Assembly (NCBI RefSeq): GCF_001435095.1 | Contig: NZ_AZFC01000015.1 | Coordinates: 197,864-261,863 of the forward strand | Length of the DNA: 64,000 nt | DNA from: Levilactobacillus spicheri DSM 15429 | Lineage (GTDB): Bacteria; Bacillota; Bacilli; Lactobacillales; Lactobacillaceae | Direction of reading: 5' to 3' | In this document: positions 16,021 to 24,360 of the stretch, piece after piece | How positions within the stretch are numbered: the stretch's first letter is position 1 | Layout of the letters: each line of letters starts with the position of its first letter | Position numbers and translations under genes: made by a program | Notes under the pieces: generated by a model | What the model was told of the DNA's origin: nothing | The model's database searches: none | Seen by the model: the letters and a program-made list of their open reading frames with translations, nothing else

Positions 16021-16569
16021 ATGTACTTACGGAAAGCAAAAGCAGATGAATTGGATTTAGTATTGAGCATTATCGAGGACGGTAAGCAGCAGTTAGCGGA
16101 CGCCGGGATCGACCAATGGCAAAACGATTATCCAAACAAGGACACCATCAAGGCCGACATCGATGCCGGTCGGGCCGTTATCTACAACAGTGACGACCAC
16201 GAGACGTTAGGGGTGGCTTCGGTGGTCTTAGCCCCGGATCACGCCTACGACACGTTGCAGGGTGACTGGTTGGTTCATACTGACAAGTACGTGACCGTGC
16301 ACCGGGTCGCCATCTTCTCCCACCACCAGGGCAAGGGTTACGCGTCGAAGTTGTTCCAAGACCTCTTCGCGTACATCGCCAACAACCATCCGGAAAGCGA
16401 AAGCATCCGGATCGACACGCACAAGGACAACGCCAAGATGCAACACCTGATCGAAAAGAACGGGTTCCAAAAGGTGGGCGAAATCGTCGGGGTCTACCAT
16501 CCGGACGATGCTTGCTACGTCTACGAAAAGGACTTGAAGCACGCCAACGTCACGGCGCACGCGAGCTAA
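16021..16569 (+). CDS. GNAT-family N-acetyltransferase
   Basis: 182 residues from ATG 16021, with TGAGGTG seven bases before it. The GNAT fold is clear: YLRKAKADELDLVLSII at the start, YVTVHRVAIFSHHQGKGYAS holding the acetyl-CoA loop (Q-x-x-G-x-G/A variant QGKGYA), and RIDTHKDNAKMQHLIEKNGF for the last helices. It belongs to the broad RimI-like group found in lactobacilli; the substrate cannot be predicted. It lies directly downstream of flavodoxin and ends before a terminator. Confidence 0.88.
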   Translation: MYLRKAKADELDLVLSIIEDGKQQLADAGIDQWQNDYPNKDTIKADIDAGRAVIYNSDDHETLGVASVVLAPDHAYDTLQGDWLVHTDKYVTVHRVAIFSHHQGKGYASKLFQDLFAYIANNHPESESIRIDTHKDNAKMQHLIEKNGFQKVGEIVGVYHPDDACYVYEKDLKHANVTAHAS

Positions 16570-16598
16570 CAGGACACACTTAAAAAGTTTTGAGAGGA

Positions 16599-16637
16599 AC
16601 GGGTCGTGACCGCCAAGTGGCGGTGACGGCCCGTTTT
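16599..16637. terminator. Terminator after the GNAT gene
   Basis: ACGGGTCGTGACCGCC pairs with GGCGGTGACGGCCCGT (one mismatch) across AAGT and is followed by T5. In the rest of the 16570-16890 gap, TTTGCGCCTTTTGACGC..TGCGCAAAAGGGAC near 16692-16741 may be a decayed family B repeat. Confidence 0.85.
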
Positions 16638-16890
16638 TGCGGTGGTCCGGGTTTGAATAAGGCCGGTGCTTGGGGCATAATGGTGAAAGTGGTTTGCGCC
16701 TTTTGACGCGGGGAACAGAAAAAGCTTGCGCAAAAGGGACGAACCAAGTAGCATATGGGAATAACCTTTTTTACCGCTTTTTAATGAAGCGGTCCAGGAC
16801 TACCGGGACTTAACCATTAAAAGTGTGAGGTTTCTCATTTCAAAGGCCGTCCGCGTGACGGCAACTAGTCTATAGAAAGAAGGAATTGGA

Positions 16891-18261
16891 TTGCAAAGAA
16901 GACTTAGCTCGCGTCAAATGCAGATGATTGCATTGGGCGGGACCATTGGCGTTGGTTTATTTATGGGGTCTGGTTCCACCATCAAGTGGACGGGGCCTTC
17001 CGTCCTCATCGCCTACATCATTTCCGGAATTTTCCTATACTTAATTATGCGAGCTCTGGGGGAGATGCTGTACGTGCATCCAACCACCGGGTCGTTCGCG
17101 ACGTTCGCGTCTGAATACATGCACCCCGTGTTTGGGTATCTCACGGCCTGGAGCAACGTGTTCCAGTTTATCGTCGTGGGGATGAGTGAAATGATTGCCC
17201 TGGGTGGCTATTTCCGCTTCTGGTGGCCCAACCTGCCGGACTGGATTCCCGGTCTGGTGGCGATTACCTTCCTGTGTATCGCCAACCTGATCTCCGTGAA
17301 AATGTTCGGGGAATTGGAATTCTGGTTCGCCCTGATCAAGGTCGTGACCATCGTCTTGATGATCATTGCCGGATTAGGCGTGATTTTGTTCGGGTTTGGG
17401 AACGGCGGCGATGCGGTCGGTATCTCGAACCTTTGGAAAAACGGTGGTTTCTTCACCGGGGGCGCCAAGGGCTTCATTTTTGCCCTGTCGATCGTGTTAG
17501 CGTCCTATCAGGGAATCGAGCTGATCGGGGTCACGGCGGGGGAAGCCGAGAACCCACAGCACACGCTGGTTGCGGCGATTCGCTCGACGGTGGCCCGGAT
17601 CCTGATCTTTTACGTCGGGGCCATCTTCGTCATCGTCAGCATCTACCCGTGGGACAAGCTGAACCAGATCGGCTCACCGTTTGTGCAGACCTTCGCCAAA
17701 ATCGGGATTACCGCCGCGGCGTCGATCATCAACTTCGTGGTCATCACCGCTGCCCTGTCCGGGTCCAACTCGGGAATCTACAGTGCTAGCCGGATGACCT
17801 TCACGCTGGCCGAAAACGGGCAGCTGCCGAAGAAGATGACGCTGTTGAACCGGCACGGGGTTCCGTTCTACTCCGTCGTGGCCATTTCCTTGGGAATCGC
17901 CATCGGGATCGTGTTGAACGTGGTCCTGCCGATGTTCTTCAAGGACGCCAGCCAGATCTTCGTCATGGTCTACAGTTCCAGTGTGCTGCCCGGCATGGTG
18001 CCGTGGTTCGTGATCCTAGTCAGTGAGATCGAGTTCCGCAAGCAAAACATGGAACACATGGCGGAGCATCCGTTCAAGATGCCGTTCTCGCCGTGGTCCA
18101 ACTACCTGACGTTAGCGTTCCTCTTCGTGACGCTGATCTTCATGTTCTTGAACCCCGAGACGCGGGTCTCCATCCTGGTCGGGGTGGTCTTCTTGGCCAT
18201 CATGACCATCATCTACTTCCGCAAGTACCAGCCACGGGAAAAGGCGGCTAAAGAGGAGTAG
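16891..18261 (+). CDS. Amino acid permease, APC superfamily (AAT family)
   Basis: 456 residues, about 12 membrane helices. A proton-coupled importer of an amino acid. The TTG start at 16891 follows AAGGAA. The N-terminal LSSRQMQMIALGGTIGVGLF and GSGSTIKWTGPSVLIAYIIS are the AAT-family TM1 signature with the unwound GTIGVGLF backbone; LGEMLYVHPTTGSFATFA (TM3 region) also fits GabP/ProY/LysP-like carriers. The substrate is not determined by these motifs. It stands alone; no clear terminator is seen until 18683. Confidence 0.9.
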   Translation: MQRRLSSRQMQMIALGGTIGVGLFMGSGSTIKWTGPSVLIAYIISGIFLYLIMRALGEMLYVHPTTGSFATFASEYMHPVFGYLTAWSNVFQFIVVGMSEMIALGGYFRFWWPNLPDWIPGLVAITFLCIANLISVKMFGELEFWFALIKVVTIVLMIIAGLGVILFGFGNGGDAVGISNLWKNGGFFTGGAKGFIFALSIVLASYQGIELIGVTAGEAENPQHTLVAAIRSTVARILIFYVGAIFVIVSIYPWDKLNQIGSPFVQTFAKIGITAAASIINFVVITAALSGSNSGIYSASRMTFTLAENGQLPKKMTLLNRHGVPFYSVVAISLGIAIGIVLNVVLPMFFKDASQIFVMVYSSSVLPGMVPWFVILVSEIEFRKQNMEHMAEHPFKMPFSPWSNYLTLAFLFVTLIFMFLNPETRVSILVGVVFLAIMTIIYFRKYQPREKAAKEE

Positions 18262-18485
18262 CGTGACCAGCGCTTCCTCCAGCTCAGACTGACGGGACTG
18301 TGGTTGTTGCGGTGTGCTGGCAGGCAGTGATGCCTGCTGACCATCCGTGAGTGACGTGATTTTCGACGGTCTTTTGCCGGTTACGCCGGCGCAAGAGCGT
18401 TTGCGGGACCGGCATGAATTGAACGTTAGCGGCCAATCGGCCTCGTTTCGTCAGGGTAACGATACCGTGTTAGCGCAACAGAGGC

Positions 18486-18557
18486 GACTTGCTCGCCGGC
18501 GTGAAGCGTTGGTTATTCACAGCCGTTTCGGACCGGCCCAGCTGAGTGGAAGCAATC
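18486..18557 (+). repeat. Intergenic repeat, family A, fullest copy
   Basis: Contains both family A segments: GACTTGCTCGCCGGCGTGAA at 18486-18505 (shared with 50667-50691, shorter at 56036) and CCAGCTGAGTGGAAGCAATC at 18538-18557 (shared with 15248, 30022 and 61570). It lies in the 18262-18694 gap, which otherwise holds only the terminator-like hairpin at 18616-18683. Confidence 0.6.
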
Positions 18558-18615
18558 GGCAACTCCGCCGATTTTAACGGGCACTACGCTTATAACAAAC
18601 AATTAGAACACATCA

Positions 18616-18683
18616 ACCGTTCGGTGCTTCCCGCTGGGCCATCTGTTTGACGCGGGTGCCCGGGGGTGCCGAACGGTTTTTTA
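18616..18683 (+). terminator. Terminator-like hairpin abutting the next ribosome site
   Basis: ACCGTTCGGTGC pairs with GGTGCCGAACGGT around a GC-rich inner part; the T6 run merges directly into AGGAGG of the gene at 18695. It may end the distant permease transcript or act as an attenuator of the gene behind it. Confidence 0.65.
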
Positions 18684-18694
18684 GGAGGGTCAGC

Positions 18695-19357
18695 ATGAGT
18701 CGTCCAGGAAAATTTGCAAAATCGAGCCGCATCAAACAGTTGCGGCAATTTAAACGCCGGAAGCAACAACAGGCCGGCACCACCATCGCCTGGGAACAGG
18801 TCACCGACTTCTTGTTGGGCCGCTACCAGCTGACCCAGGGCCGGCAACTGCCGCCGGTGGTCGCCGCGACCGTTCAGCGGTTCATGAGTGAATGGCTCAC
18901 GACCGCCCAAGCCGCCGGGCCCGACCAGGTCCAGTGGTCGCTCACGGCCTTGACGCCGGTCACGCTGAAGCGCATCGGCAACCAGGTGCCCTGGCAGTTC
19001 TACGCGGTCCTGCTGGGGCAGGCCGCACGGTGGCAGCACTTTCTACGCAAGGAGGGGCCGGCCATGCCACTCAGTCCCCGGCGCCAGATCATTGAGCCGT
19101 TAGACGCGGCGGCGTGGGCGCAGGTCGTGGCCCAGCAATTGGCACTCAACTTACTAACCGTTACGGCCGCGCCCATCACGGCCGCCCAGCGGGAGCGGCT
19201 TGTGACCAGCCTCTTAACGAACGACACGGTGAACTGGACCGCCGTCAGCGCGTTGTTTAGCCCGCTGGGTTTCCAAAACACCGCCGATCAGCAGGGGGAC
19301 ACCTATCAGTGGTTGAATGACCTCCAGGCCTTAACCATCAGCGACTTTCATGACTAA
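18695..19357 (+). CDS. Hypothetical protein
   Basis: 220 residues from ATG 18695, with AGGAGG nine bases upstream. I do not recognise the family. The N-terminus is strongly basic (SRPGKFAKSSRIKQLRQF, RRKQQQ), which suggests nucleic-acid or ribosome contact, and the rest is helical and rich in Ala, Leu and Gln without membrane segments, signal peptide or cysteines. WQFYAVLLGQAARWQHFLR is a notable aromatic stretch. The gene stands between the permease and the WxL cluster with its own terminator, and a terminator hairpin touches its ribosome site, so expression may be conditional. Confidence 0.7.
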   Translation: MSRPGKFAKSSRIKQLRQFKRRKQQQAGTTIAWEQVTDFLLGRYQLTQGRQLPPVVAATVQRFMSEWLTTAQAAGPDQVQWSLTALTPVTLKRIGNQVPWQFYAVLLGQAARWQHFLRKEGPAMPLSPRRQIIEPLDAAAWAQVVAQQLALNLLTVTAAPITAAQRERLVTSLLTNDTVNWTAVSALFSPLGFQNTADQQGDTYQWLNDLQALTISDFHD

Positions 19358-19370
19358 AACCCTCGATACG

Positions 19371-19398
19371 AAAGGCCAGCTAAACACTGGCCTTTTTT
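19371..19398 (+). terminator. Terminator after the hypothetical gene
   Basis: AAAGGCCAG pairs with CTGGCCTTT across CTAAACA and is followed by T6. Confidence 0.9.
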
Positions 19399-19565
19399 CG
19401 TGGGACCGACTACTATCTAAAGTGAATCACCGGTTCAGGTGAAACTTTTGGAACAAGTTAGTTTTTAATTATGATTGGAAATTCTTTACGACAGAGTTAT
19501 GATTTACGCCTAAACGCGCAAACCACGATATCTGAACTTCAAGATTCAATATAGGAGTTGAGATT

Positions 19566-20186
19566 ATGAAGCGCACATTACGTGTCACTTTATTTAGTGG
19601 ATTAGCTGCTTTGTTGTTGGGTCTCGGTGCGGCTGTTCCAGCATCTGCCGCAACAACACCAGCCACCCCATCTACAAGTAGCGCTAGCACAACCTTCACG
19701 GCATCGACGCAACCGATGTCTTTGACGACTGTGCCAGGCATTACCTTTGCATCAACTTTGGTTCCTGATACGGCAACCAACGGGAGTTATAACGCGGCTT
19801 CCGTTGATAATCCATTGACGGTTACCAACCCTGGTTATGCGACTGGGTACACGGTCGACGTTCAAAACACGCCATTCAACAACTCTGACGCCACCGCTAC
19901 GGCGGGCGACGGCAAGGTCTTGTCCGGTGCGGTTCTGAACTTGCCAGCACCCGCAGCCGCTGCGGCTAACGAAGGTAACCCTTCCACGGGACCCGTTACG
20001 TCAGCCGTCACCTTGAGCGGGGACAACACCAACCAAGTGGTTGAAACAGCCTCTGCCAACGGTGGCTTGGGTGTTTGGAACTCTCCTTACACAGCTAGTG
20101 GCATCAACTTGACGGTTCCAGCTGGGCAAGAACCAGGGAGTTACACGTCAACGTTGACTTGGACGCTGGGCAACACGGTTGCTTAA
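19566..20186 (+). CDS. Small WxL-domain surface protein
   Basis: 206 residues with a signal peptide ending PASA-ATT. The mature part is one WxL domain: the last motif YTSTLTWTLGNT contains the canonical W-x-L near the C-terminus. The first W-x-L position reads TGYTVDV, a Tyr instead of the usual Trp. WxL domains bind non-covalently to peptidoglycan at the cell surface. It heads a three-gene cluster with a WxLIP and a large WxL protein. GGAG precedes the ATG by seven bases. Codon choice is more AT-tolerant than in neighbouring genes, which is common for strongly expressed surface proteins. Confidence 0.85.
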   Translation: MKRTLRVTLFSGLAALLLGLGAAVPASAATTPATPSTSSASTTFTASTQPMSLTTVPGITFASTLVPDTATNGSYNAASVDNPLTVTNPGYATGYTVDVQNTPFNNSDATATAGDGKVLSGAVLNLPAPAAAAANEGNPSTGPVTSAVTLSGDNTNQVVETASANGGLGVWNSPYTASGINLTVPAGQEPGSYTSTLTWTLGNTVA

Positions 20187-20238
20187 CTTCTGCGGATACG
20201 CTGAGCGATAACTGAATGAAGATGAACCGGGGATGTTG

Positions 20239-20276
20239 GAAGGTCGGTGCCAATTGTTGGCGTCGGCCTTCTTTTT
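20239..20276 (+). terminator. Terminator inside the WxL cluster
   Basis: A 13-bp stem with three G-U pairs (GAAGGTCGGTGCC against GGCGTCGGCCTTC) then T5. It lies between the small WxL gene and the WxLIP gene and may keep the downstream genes at a lower level by partial read-through. Confidence 0.75.
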
Positions 20277-20308
20277 GGAATTAGGATGTTTGTTTTGGAG
20301 GCTTGAAC

Positions 20309-21322
20309 ATGAGAAAGTTTTGGAAATGGATGCTCGTTTTGGGGAGTTTACTCGGCGGGCTTCTGCTGGGGGTTCCAGTTGCTCACGCCCAAGGGGTTGG
20401 ATATTCCATCCTGCCTTTGCGACCCACAAATCAACAGAACAGAAAGGTCACGTATTACGACGTCCACGTGAAGCCGGGTCAACGCCAGCAGATCGCGGTC
20501 GTCATCAAGAACACGCAGTCGCAGCCGCAACGTTTACAGGTCCAGGTCAACCAAGCGGTGACCGACTCGGCCGGGGTCATTGACTACAGTCAAGCACACC
20601 CGGAACTCGACCCGACGTTACAGGTGAACATGCCCAAGCTCTTCAGTCAACCGAACCAAACGGTGACGGTTCCGGCCGACGGGAGCAAGGAAATCACGTT
20701 GGGTTACCAGGTCCCGACGACCCCCTTTAAGGGTCAACTGCTAGGTGGTCTGTACATCAAGCAGACGCAACCTGGGAAGCGAACAAATAAGGGCCGAATC
20801 GCGATTCGGAACCTGTACGCCTACGACGTCAGCATCCTGATGCAGGAAGGGGCGTCGGTCAATGCCGACCTCCACATGCACCGGGTCGGGGTGTCGCAGG
20901 ATAACCAGCACCGCCTGGTCTACGCCAACTTACAAAACGCGCAACCGGGAATCATGCGGTCGTTGAGCACCAAGACCACGGTGACGCCGATGGGCTCGAC
21001 CAAGATCGTTTTGAGTCAGAACAAGCCGGTGCAGATGGCGCCCAACAGCAACTTTAATTACCAGTTGCCGTGGGGCAACACGATCTTGAAGCCCGGGAAG
21101 TACACGCTGCACATGACCGCGCGCAACGGTCAGCACGAGTGGTTCTTCGTGAAGAACTTTACCGTGACGCAGAAGGAGACCCAGAGCTTGACGCCGGCTA
21201 ATCCACGGGCCAAGCACAGTCTGTGGCTGTACATCCTGTTAGCTATCATCATTGCCTTGTTGTTGGCAACGATTGCTTACCTGCTGTACCGCAACCACAA
21301 GAATCAACAATCGCAAGCGTAA
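20309..21322 (+). CDS. WxL-interacting protein (DUF916/DUF3324)
   Basis: 337 residues from ATG 20309, eight bases after TTGGAGG. Signal peptide ends VAHA-QG. The first half is DUF916 (GYSILPLRP, VTYYDVHVKPGQRQQIAVVI, GYQVPTTPFKGQLLGGLYI) and the second is DUF3324 (QPGIMRSLSTKTTVTP, LPWGNTILKPGKYTLHM). A C-terminal helix (LWLYILLAIIIALLLATIAYL) and a short basic tail anchor it in the membrane. Such proteins hold WxL proteins at the surface. Neighbours on both sides are WxL proteins, as expected of a complete cluster. Confidence 0.93.
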   Translation: MRKFWKWMLVLGSLLGGLLLGVPVAHAQGVGYSILPLRPTNQQNRKVTYYDVHVKPGQRQQIAVVIKNTQSQPQRLQVQVNQAVTDSAGVIDYSQAHPELDPTLQVNMPKLFSQPNQTVTVPADGSKEITLGYQVPTTPFKGQLLGGLYIKQTQPGKRTNKGRIAIRNLYAYDVSILMQEGASVNADLHMHRVGVSQDNQHRLVYANLQNAQPGIMRSLSTKTTVTPMGSTKIVLSQNKPVQMAPNSNFNYQLPWGNTILKPGKYTLHMTARNGQHEWFFVKNFTVTQKETQSLTPANPRAKHSLWLYILLAIIIALLLATIAYLLYRNHKNQQSQA

Positions 21323-21342
21323 TTTCTTGAGGGGGGATCAAA

Positions 21343-23439
21343 ATGCTGAAACGTTGGTTAAGTGTCGGTTTAATGGTGTTGACCCTGGGATTGACCGGGA
21401 GTGTCAGTCTGCCTGCCGACAGTGACGATAACGCCTTAGCAACGGCCCCTCAGGGTGTCACGCTGCAGACACGGCAGGCGGCCTTGACACCGGCCCCGCA
21501 AGCCGACAGTCACGCCCAAGTCGTGACCGCGGCCGACGGGGCCCAGGCGCTGCGGCTGACCGACGGCGCCCACCAGTTTGGGGCCGCCTGGTCTCCCACG
21601 GCCGACTTTCGCCTCGACCGCGACCAAACGGTGGGGGCGTGGCTCTACCTGGGCAACCAGGGCAGCACGGCCGGGAACGGCCTCGCGCTGGTCTTGCAAA
21701 ACGATGCCCGGGGCGCGACCGCGCAACCGCAGTTTCACGGCCAACCTGTCGGGGAAACGCTGGGGACCTGGGCGGTCGTGTCCGGGACCCATCAAACGCC
21801 GCAACAGTTGAGACAAACGGCCATCCAGCACAGCTGGGCGCTCGGACTGAACACGGCCGCGGGTGACCGGCAGCCGACCGCCGGCGATACCAACGCCTTT
21901 CAGACGGGGTATCCCGCCGACAACGTGGCCGCCGGACTTCCCGGCGCCGCCAGCACCTATCGGCAACAGCCCGTCACCGCGGCTGGCGCGCCGCACGGTG
22001 GTCAATCGGCACTGGCGACGACGCTGGTCCATCAGGGGACGCTCACGGCGGCCAACCAGGGGAACTTCCTGGCGGACGGTCAGTGGCATCATCTGACGCT
22101 GCGGTGGCACGCGCGGACGCAGACCATGACGTATACGCTCAATGACCGCAACGCGACGACCGACGCCGCCCAGACCGGGCAGAGCCGAACCGTGGCCCTG
22201 TCCCCGCAACAGGTGGCGGCCCAGGCATCGCACCGGGCACGCTGGGGCTTTACGGCCACATCGGGTGCCCAGGCGGCCGATGACCTGGTCGTGGTCGACC
22301 AAACGCCGCAAAGCGTGCCGATCCACGTGGCCACGACCCTGACGGACCTGAACCAGCACACCACGGTCACGGCGCAGACGCCGGTCGTCAGTCGCGACAC
22401 GCTACGTCTCGACTACCGCATCACCAATCCGAGCGGGCAGTCCCTGGCGCAGACGCTGGGGCGGTTGACGCTCCCCCAAAACATTCAGTATCAACGACTT
22501 GAGCTGATCTCCGCTACTGGAAAAACCACAACGTTGGCGAAGTCAGCGCTTAAAAATCACCACTTGGCCGCCACACTGGCCCAGTCGTTGGGTCGCCAAC
22601 AAGCAGTGACTCTACGGCTCATTGGACGCGCCACGACTGTGCCCACCACTCAGTCGGTCGCGCCGACAATCAGTACGATAACGTCGCCCACGACGGCGGT
22701 TACGGCCACCACGCCGCAACTTGACGTGAATCCCCACCTTGCCTTACGACTGGCCGTGACCAGTCCGGCACCGCACGCGTTGTCCTCCCGACACGCGCTG
22801 ACGGTGCGGGGCAAGGTAACCGTGACCCCGGCGTCAACGACCAAGCTGACGGTCAAGCCAACCCTTAACGGCCGGGCCTTAACGCCCGTTGTGGTCGGCC
22901 CCCAAGGACAATTTTCCCTGCGGGTCGCCGCCAATCAATGGCGTACCGGTCTGAATCACTTGAAATTACTGGCCACCAGTGCCACTGGCGACACCGCGCC
23001 GGCCGTCACCTTACCCGTGACGGTCCGGGGCGGCCTGCGCTTCGCGGCGCTGAAGATGAGTGGGTTTCAAGCGACCGCATTAACCGGTCAAAACCGCTTG
23101 ATGCCGCGTAATCCTGGCTGGCGGATCATCGTGCAGGATACCCGGGGCGCCGGGCATCACTGGACGCTGCTGGCGAGTGCAACGCGGTTCGTGAATACGC
23201 AGACTGGCCAACCCTTAGCGGGGCAGCCGGTCTACGTGGATGGTCAGGGAACGACCCCCTTGGGTGCGCGTCCCACGGCCATCATGACGCAGACGACCCA
23301 CAACACGGCCGATGGCGTGACGAACGTGACCGGTCAGTGGACCGATAAGACGGGTGTCCTGCTGGCGGTAAATGGCGGAACCCCAGCCGGCACTTACCGG
23401 GGCAGCCTCACCTGGACGTTAAGCGATGCGCCGGAATGA
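21343..23439 (+). CDS. Large WxL-domain surface protein with an L-type lectin-like domain
   Basis: 698 residues; signal peptide ends near residue 25. Residues about 60-300 look like a legume/L-type lectin-like fold (GNGLALVLQND, QWHHLTLRWHARTQTMTYTLND, RWGFTATSGAQ). The middle part (about 320-560) looks like bacterial Ig-like or DUF11-type repeats, rich in Thr and Pro. The last 150 residues form a canonical WxL domain with both motifs, HHWTL near residue 595 and LTWTL near residue 693. It probably binds glycans and displays them at the cell wall. It follows the WxLIP gene by 20 bases and is closed by a terminator. Ligand unknown. Confidence 0.85.
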   Translation: MLKRWLSVGLMVLTLGLTGSVSLPADSDDNALATAPQGVTLQTRQAALTPAPQADSHAQVVTAADGAQALRLTDGAHQFGAAWSPTADFRLDRDQTVGAWLYLGNQGSTAGNGLALVLQNDARGATAQPQFHGQPVGETLGTWAVVSGTHQTPQQLRQTAIQHSWALGLNTAAGDRQPTAGDTNAFQTGYPADNVAAGLPGAASTYRQQPVTAAGAPHGGQSALATTLVHQGTLTAANQGNFLADGQWHHLTLRWHARTQTMTYTLNDRNATTDAAQTGQSRTVALSPQQVAAQASHRARWGFTATSGAQAADDLVVVDQTPQSVPIHVATTLTDLNQHTTVTAQTPVVSRDTLRLDYRITNPSGQSLAQTLGRLTLPQNIQYQRLELISATGKTTTLAKSALKNHHLAATLAQSLGRQQAVTLRLIGRATTVPTTQSVAPTISTITSPTTAVTATTPQLDVNPHLALRLAVTSPAPHALSSRHALTVRGKVTVTPASTTKLTVKPTLNGRALTPVVVGPQGQFSLRVAANQWRTGLNHLKLLATSATGDTAPAVTLPVTVRGGLRFAALKMSGFQATALTGQNRLMPRNPGWRIIVQDTRGAGHHWTLLASATRFVNTQTGQPLAGQPVYVDGQGTTPLGARPTAIMTQTTHNTADGVTNVTGQWTDKTGVLLAVNGGTPAGTYRGSLTWTLSDAPE

Positions 23440-23443
23440 GCGC

Positions 23444-23486
23444 AAAAAAATCCTCGTTAGGGTCTACGACCTAACGGGGATTTTTT
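23444..23486 (+). terminator. Terminator of the WxL cluster
   Basis: ATCCTCGTTAGG pairs with CCTAACGGGGAT (one G-U) with flanking A and T tracts. Confidence 0.92.
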
Positions 23487-23624
23487 CTGGCAAATTATGA
23501 GTTGATGGGTATCTGCTTTGAAAGCCGATTAGTGCGCGTCACGTTGGCGATTGGGCCCAAAAAAGTCGGGTGGAGAGGCTGCGCCAACCGACTCAGGTGA
23601 GTTGGTGAATACTGGTGCGACGCG

Positions 23625-24119
23625 TTAGTGACTGGTAGGTTCGCCAGCGGGGGTCTCCTTTTTCTTGAAGACGAAGAGCTTGGACAGCACGTAGTTGACC
23701 GCGATGGCGATCCCGTGGCCGATGACCTTGGTGATGGTCCCATTGGCGCCTAACAGGGAGATGCCGATCCAGAGGATGACGAACTCAATCAGGTAGGTGG
23801 CGACCCGGGTGCCGTAGAAGGTGGTCAGTTCCTTGAAGAGGCTCTCCGTCTTGTGCTTGAAGACGAAGAACTTGTTCACGACGAAGGCGAACAGGACGCT
23901 GAAGAACCAGTCGATCAGGTTGGCGACTTGGTATTCGACGTGTAAGGTGTGGTACAGCAGGTAGAACAGGACCACGTTAAAGACCACGGTGATGACGCCC
24001 CACACGGCGTAGAGTTGCAGCTCGTTGTTGGCCTTGGTTTCGACCGCGTCGAGTTCTTCTTCGAACTCCGCTTCGGTCGTGGGGTGCTTGTGTTGGTGTA
24101 ATTCGGAATTTTCGTTCAA
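23625..24119 (-). CDS. GtrA-family membrane protein
   Basis: 164 residues if started at TTG 24119; AAAGGA lies twelve bases before it, a slightly long spacing. An open frame continues to 24215 without a better site. Four membrane helices fill residues 35-150: YAVWGVITVVFNVVLFYLLY, ANLIDWFFSVLFAFVVNKFF, ATYLIEFVILWIGISLL and VIGHGIAIAVNYVLSKLFVF, ending in KKKE. GtrA proteins are thought to help flip lipid-linked sugars for glycosylation of wall polymers. No glycosyltransferase is next to it, so its partner must be elsewhere. The start is uncertain. Confidence 0.82.
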   Translation of the reverse strand: MNENSELHQHKHPTTEAEFEEELDAVETKANNELQLYAVWGVITVVFNVVLFYLLYHTLHVEYQVANLIDWFFSVLFAFVVNKFFVFKHKTESLFKELTTFYGTRVATYLIEFVILWIGISLLGANGTITKVIGHGIAIAVNYVLSKLFVFKKKETPAGEPTSH

Positions 24120-24360
24120 AACTGGGTAGTTTCCTTTCTGAGTACGGAACTGGAAGTTGATGGAGAATGGATGGTTGATGACGGGAAATTTTCCTCGGGG
24201 CACACTATTGAACAAATAGTGCTGCTAGTTGGGAAACTTAACCCGAATCGATTTTGATTAAACAACTCTGCTGGTGACCGTCCACAACGACGCGGGAACG
24301 GTCAATCTAGCAGCGCGGTGTCGGCGTTTTTCCCCGTGGTGAAATGGAGCCGGTACCACC

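Noticed and set aside
18347..18577. Open frame of 76 codons behind the permease
   Set aside because: It runs through the family A repeat and shares AQLSGSNRQL with the rejected frame at 29792 only because of the repeat.
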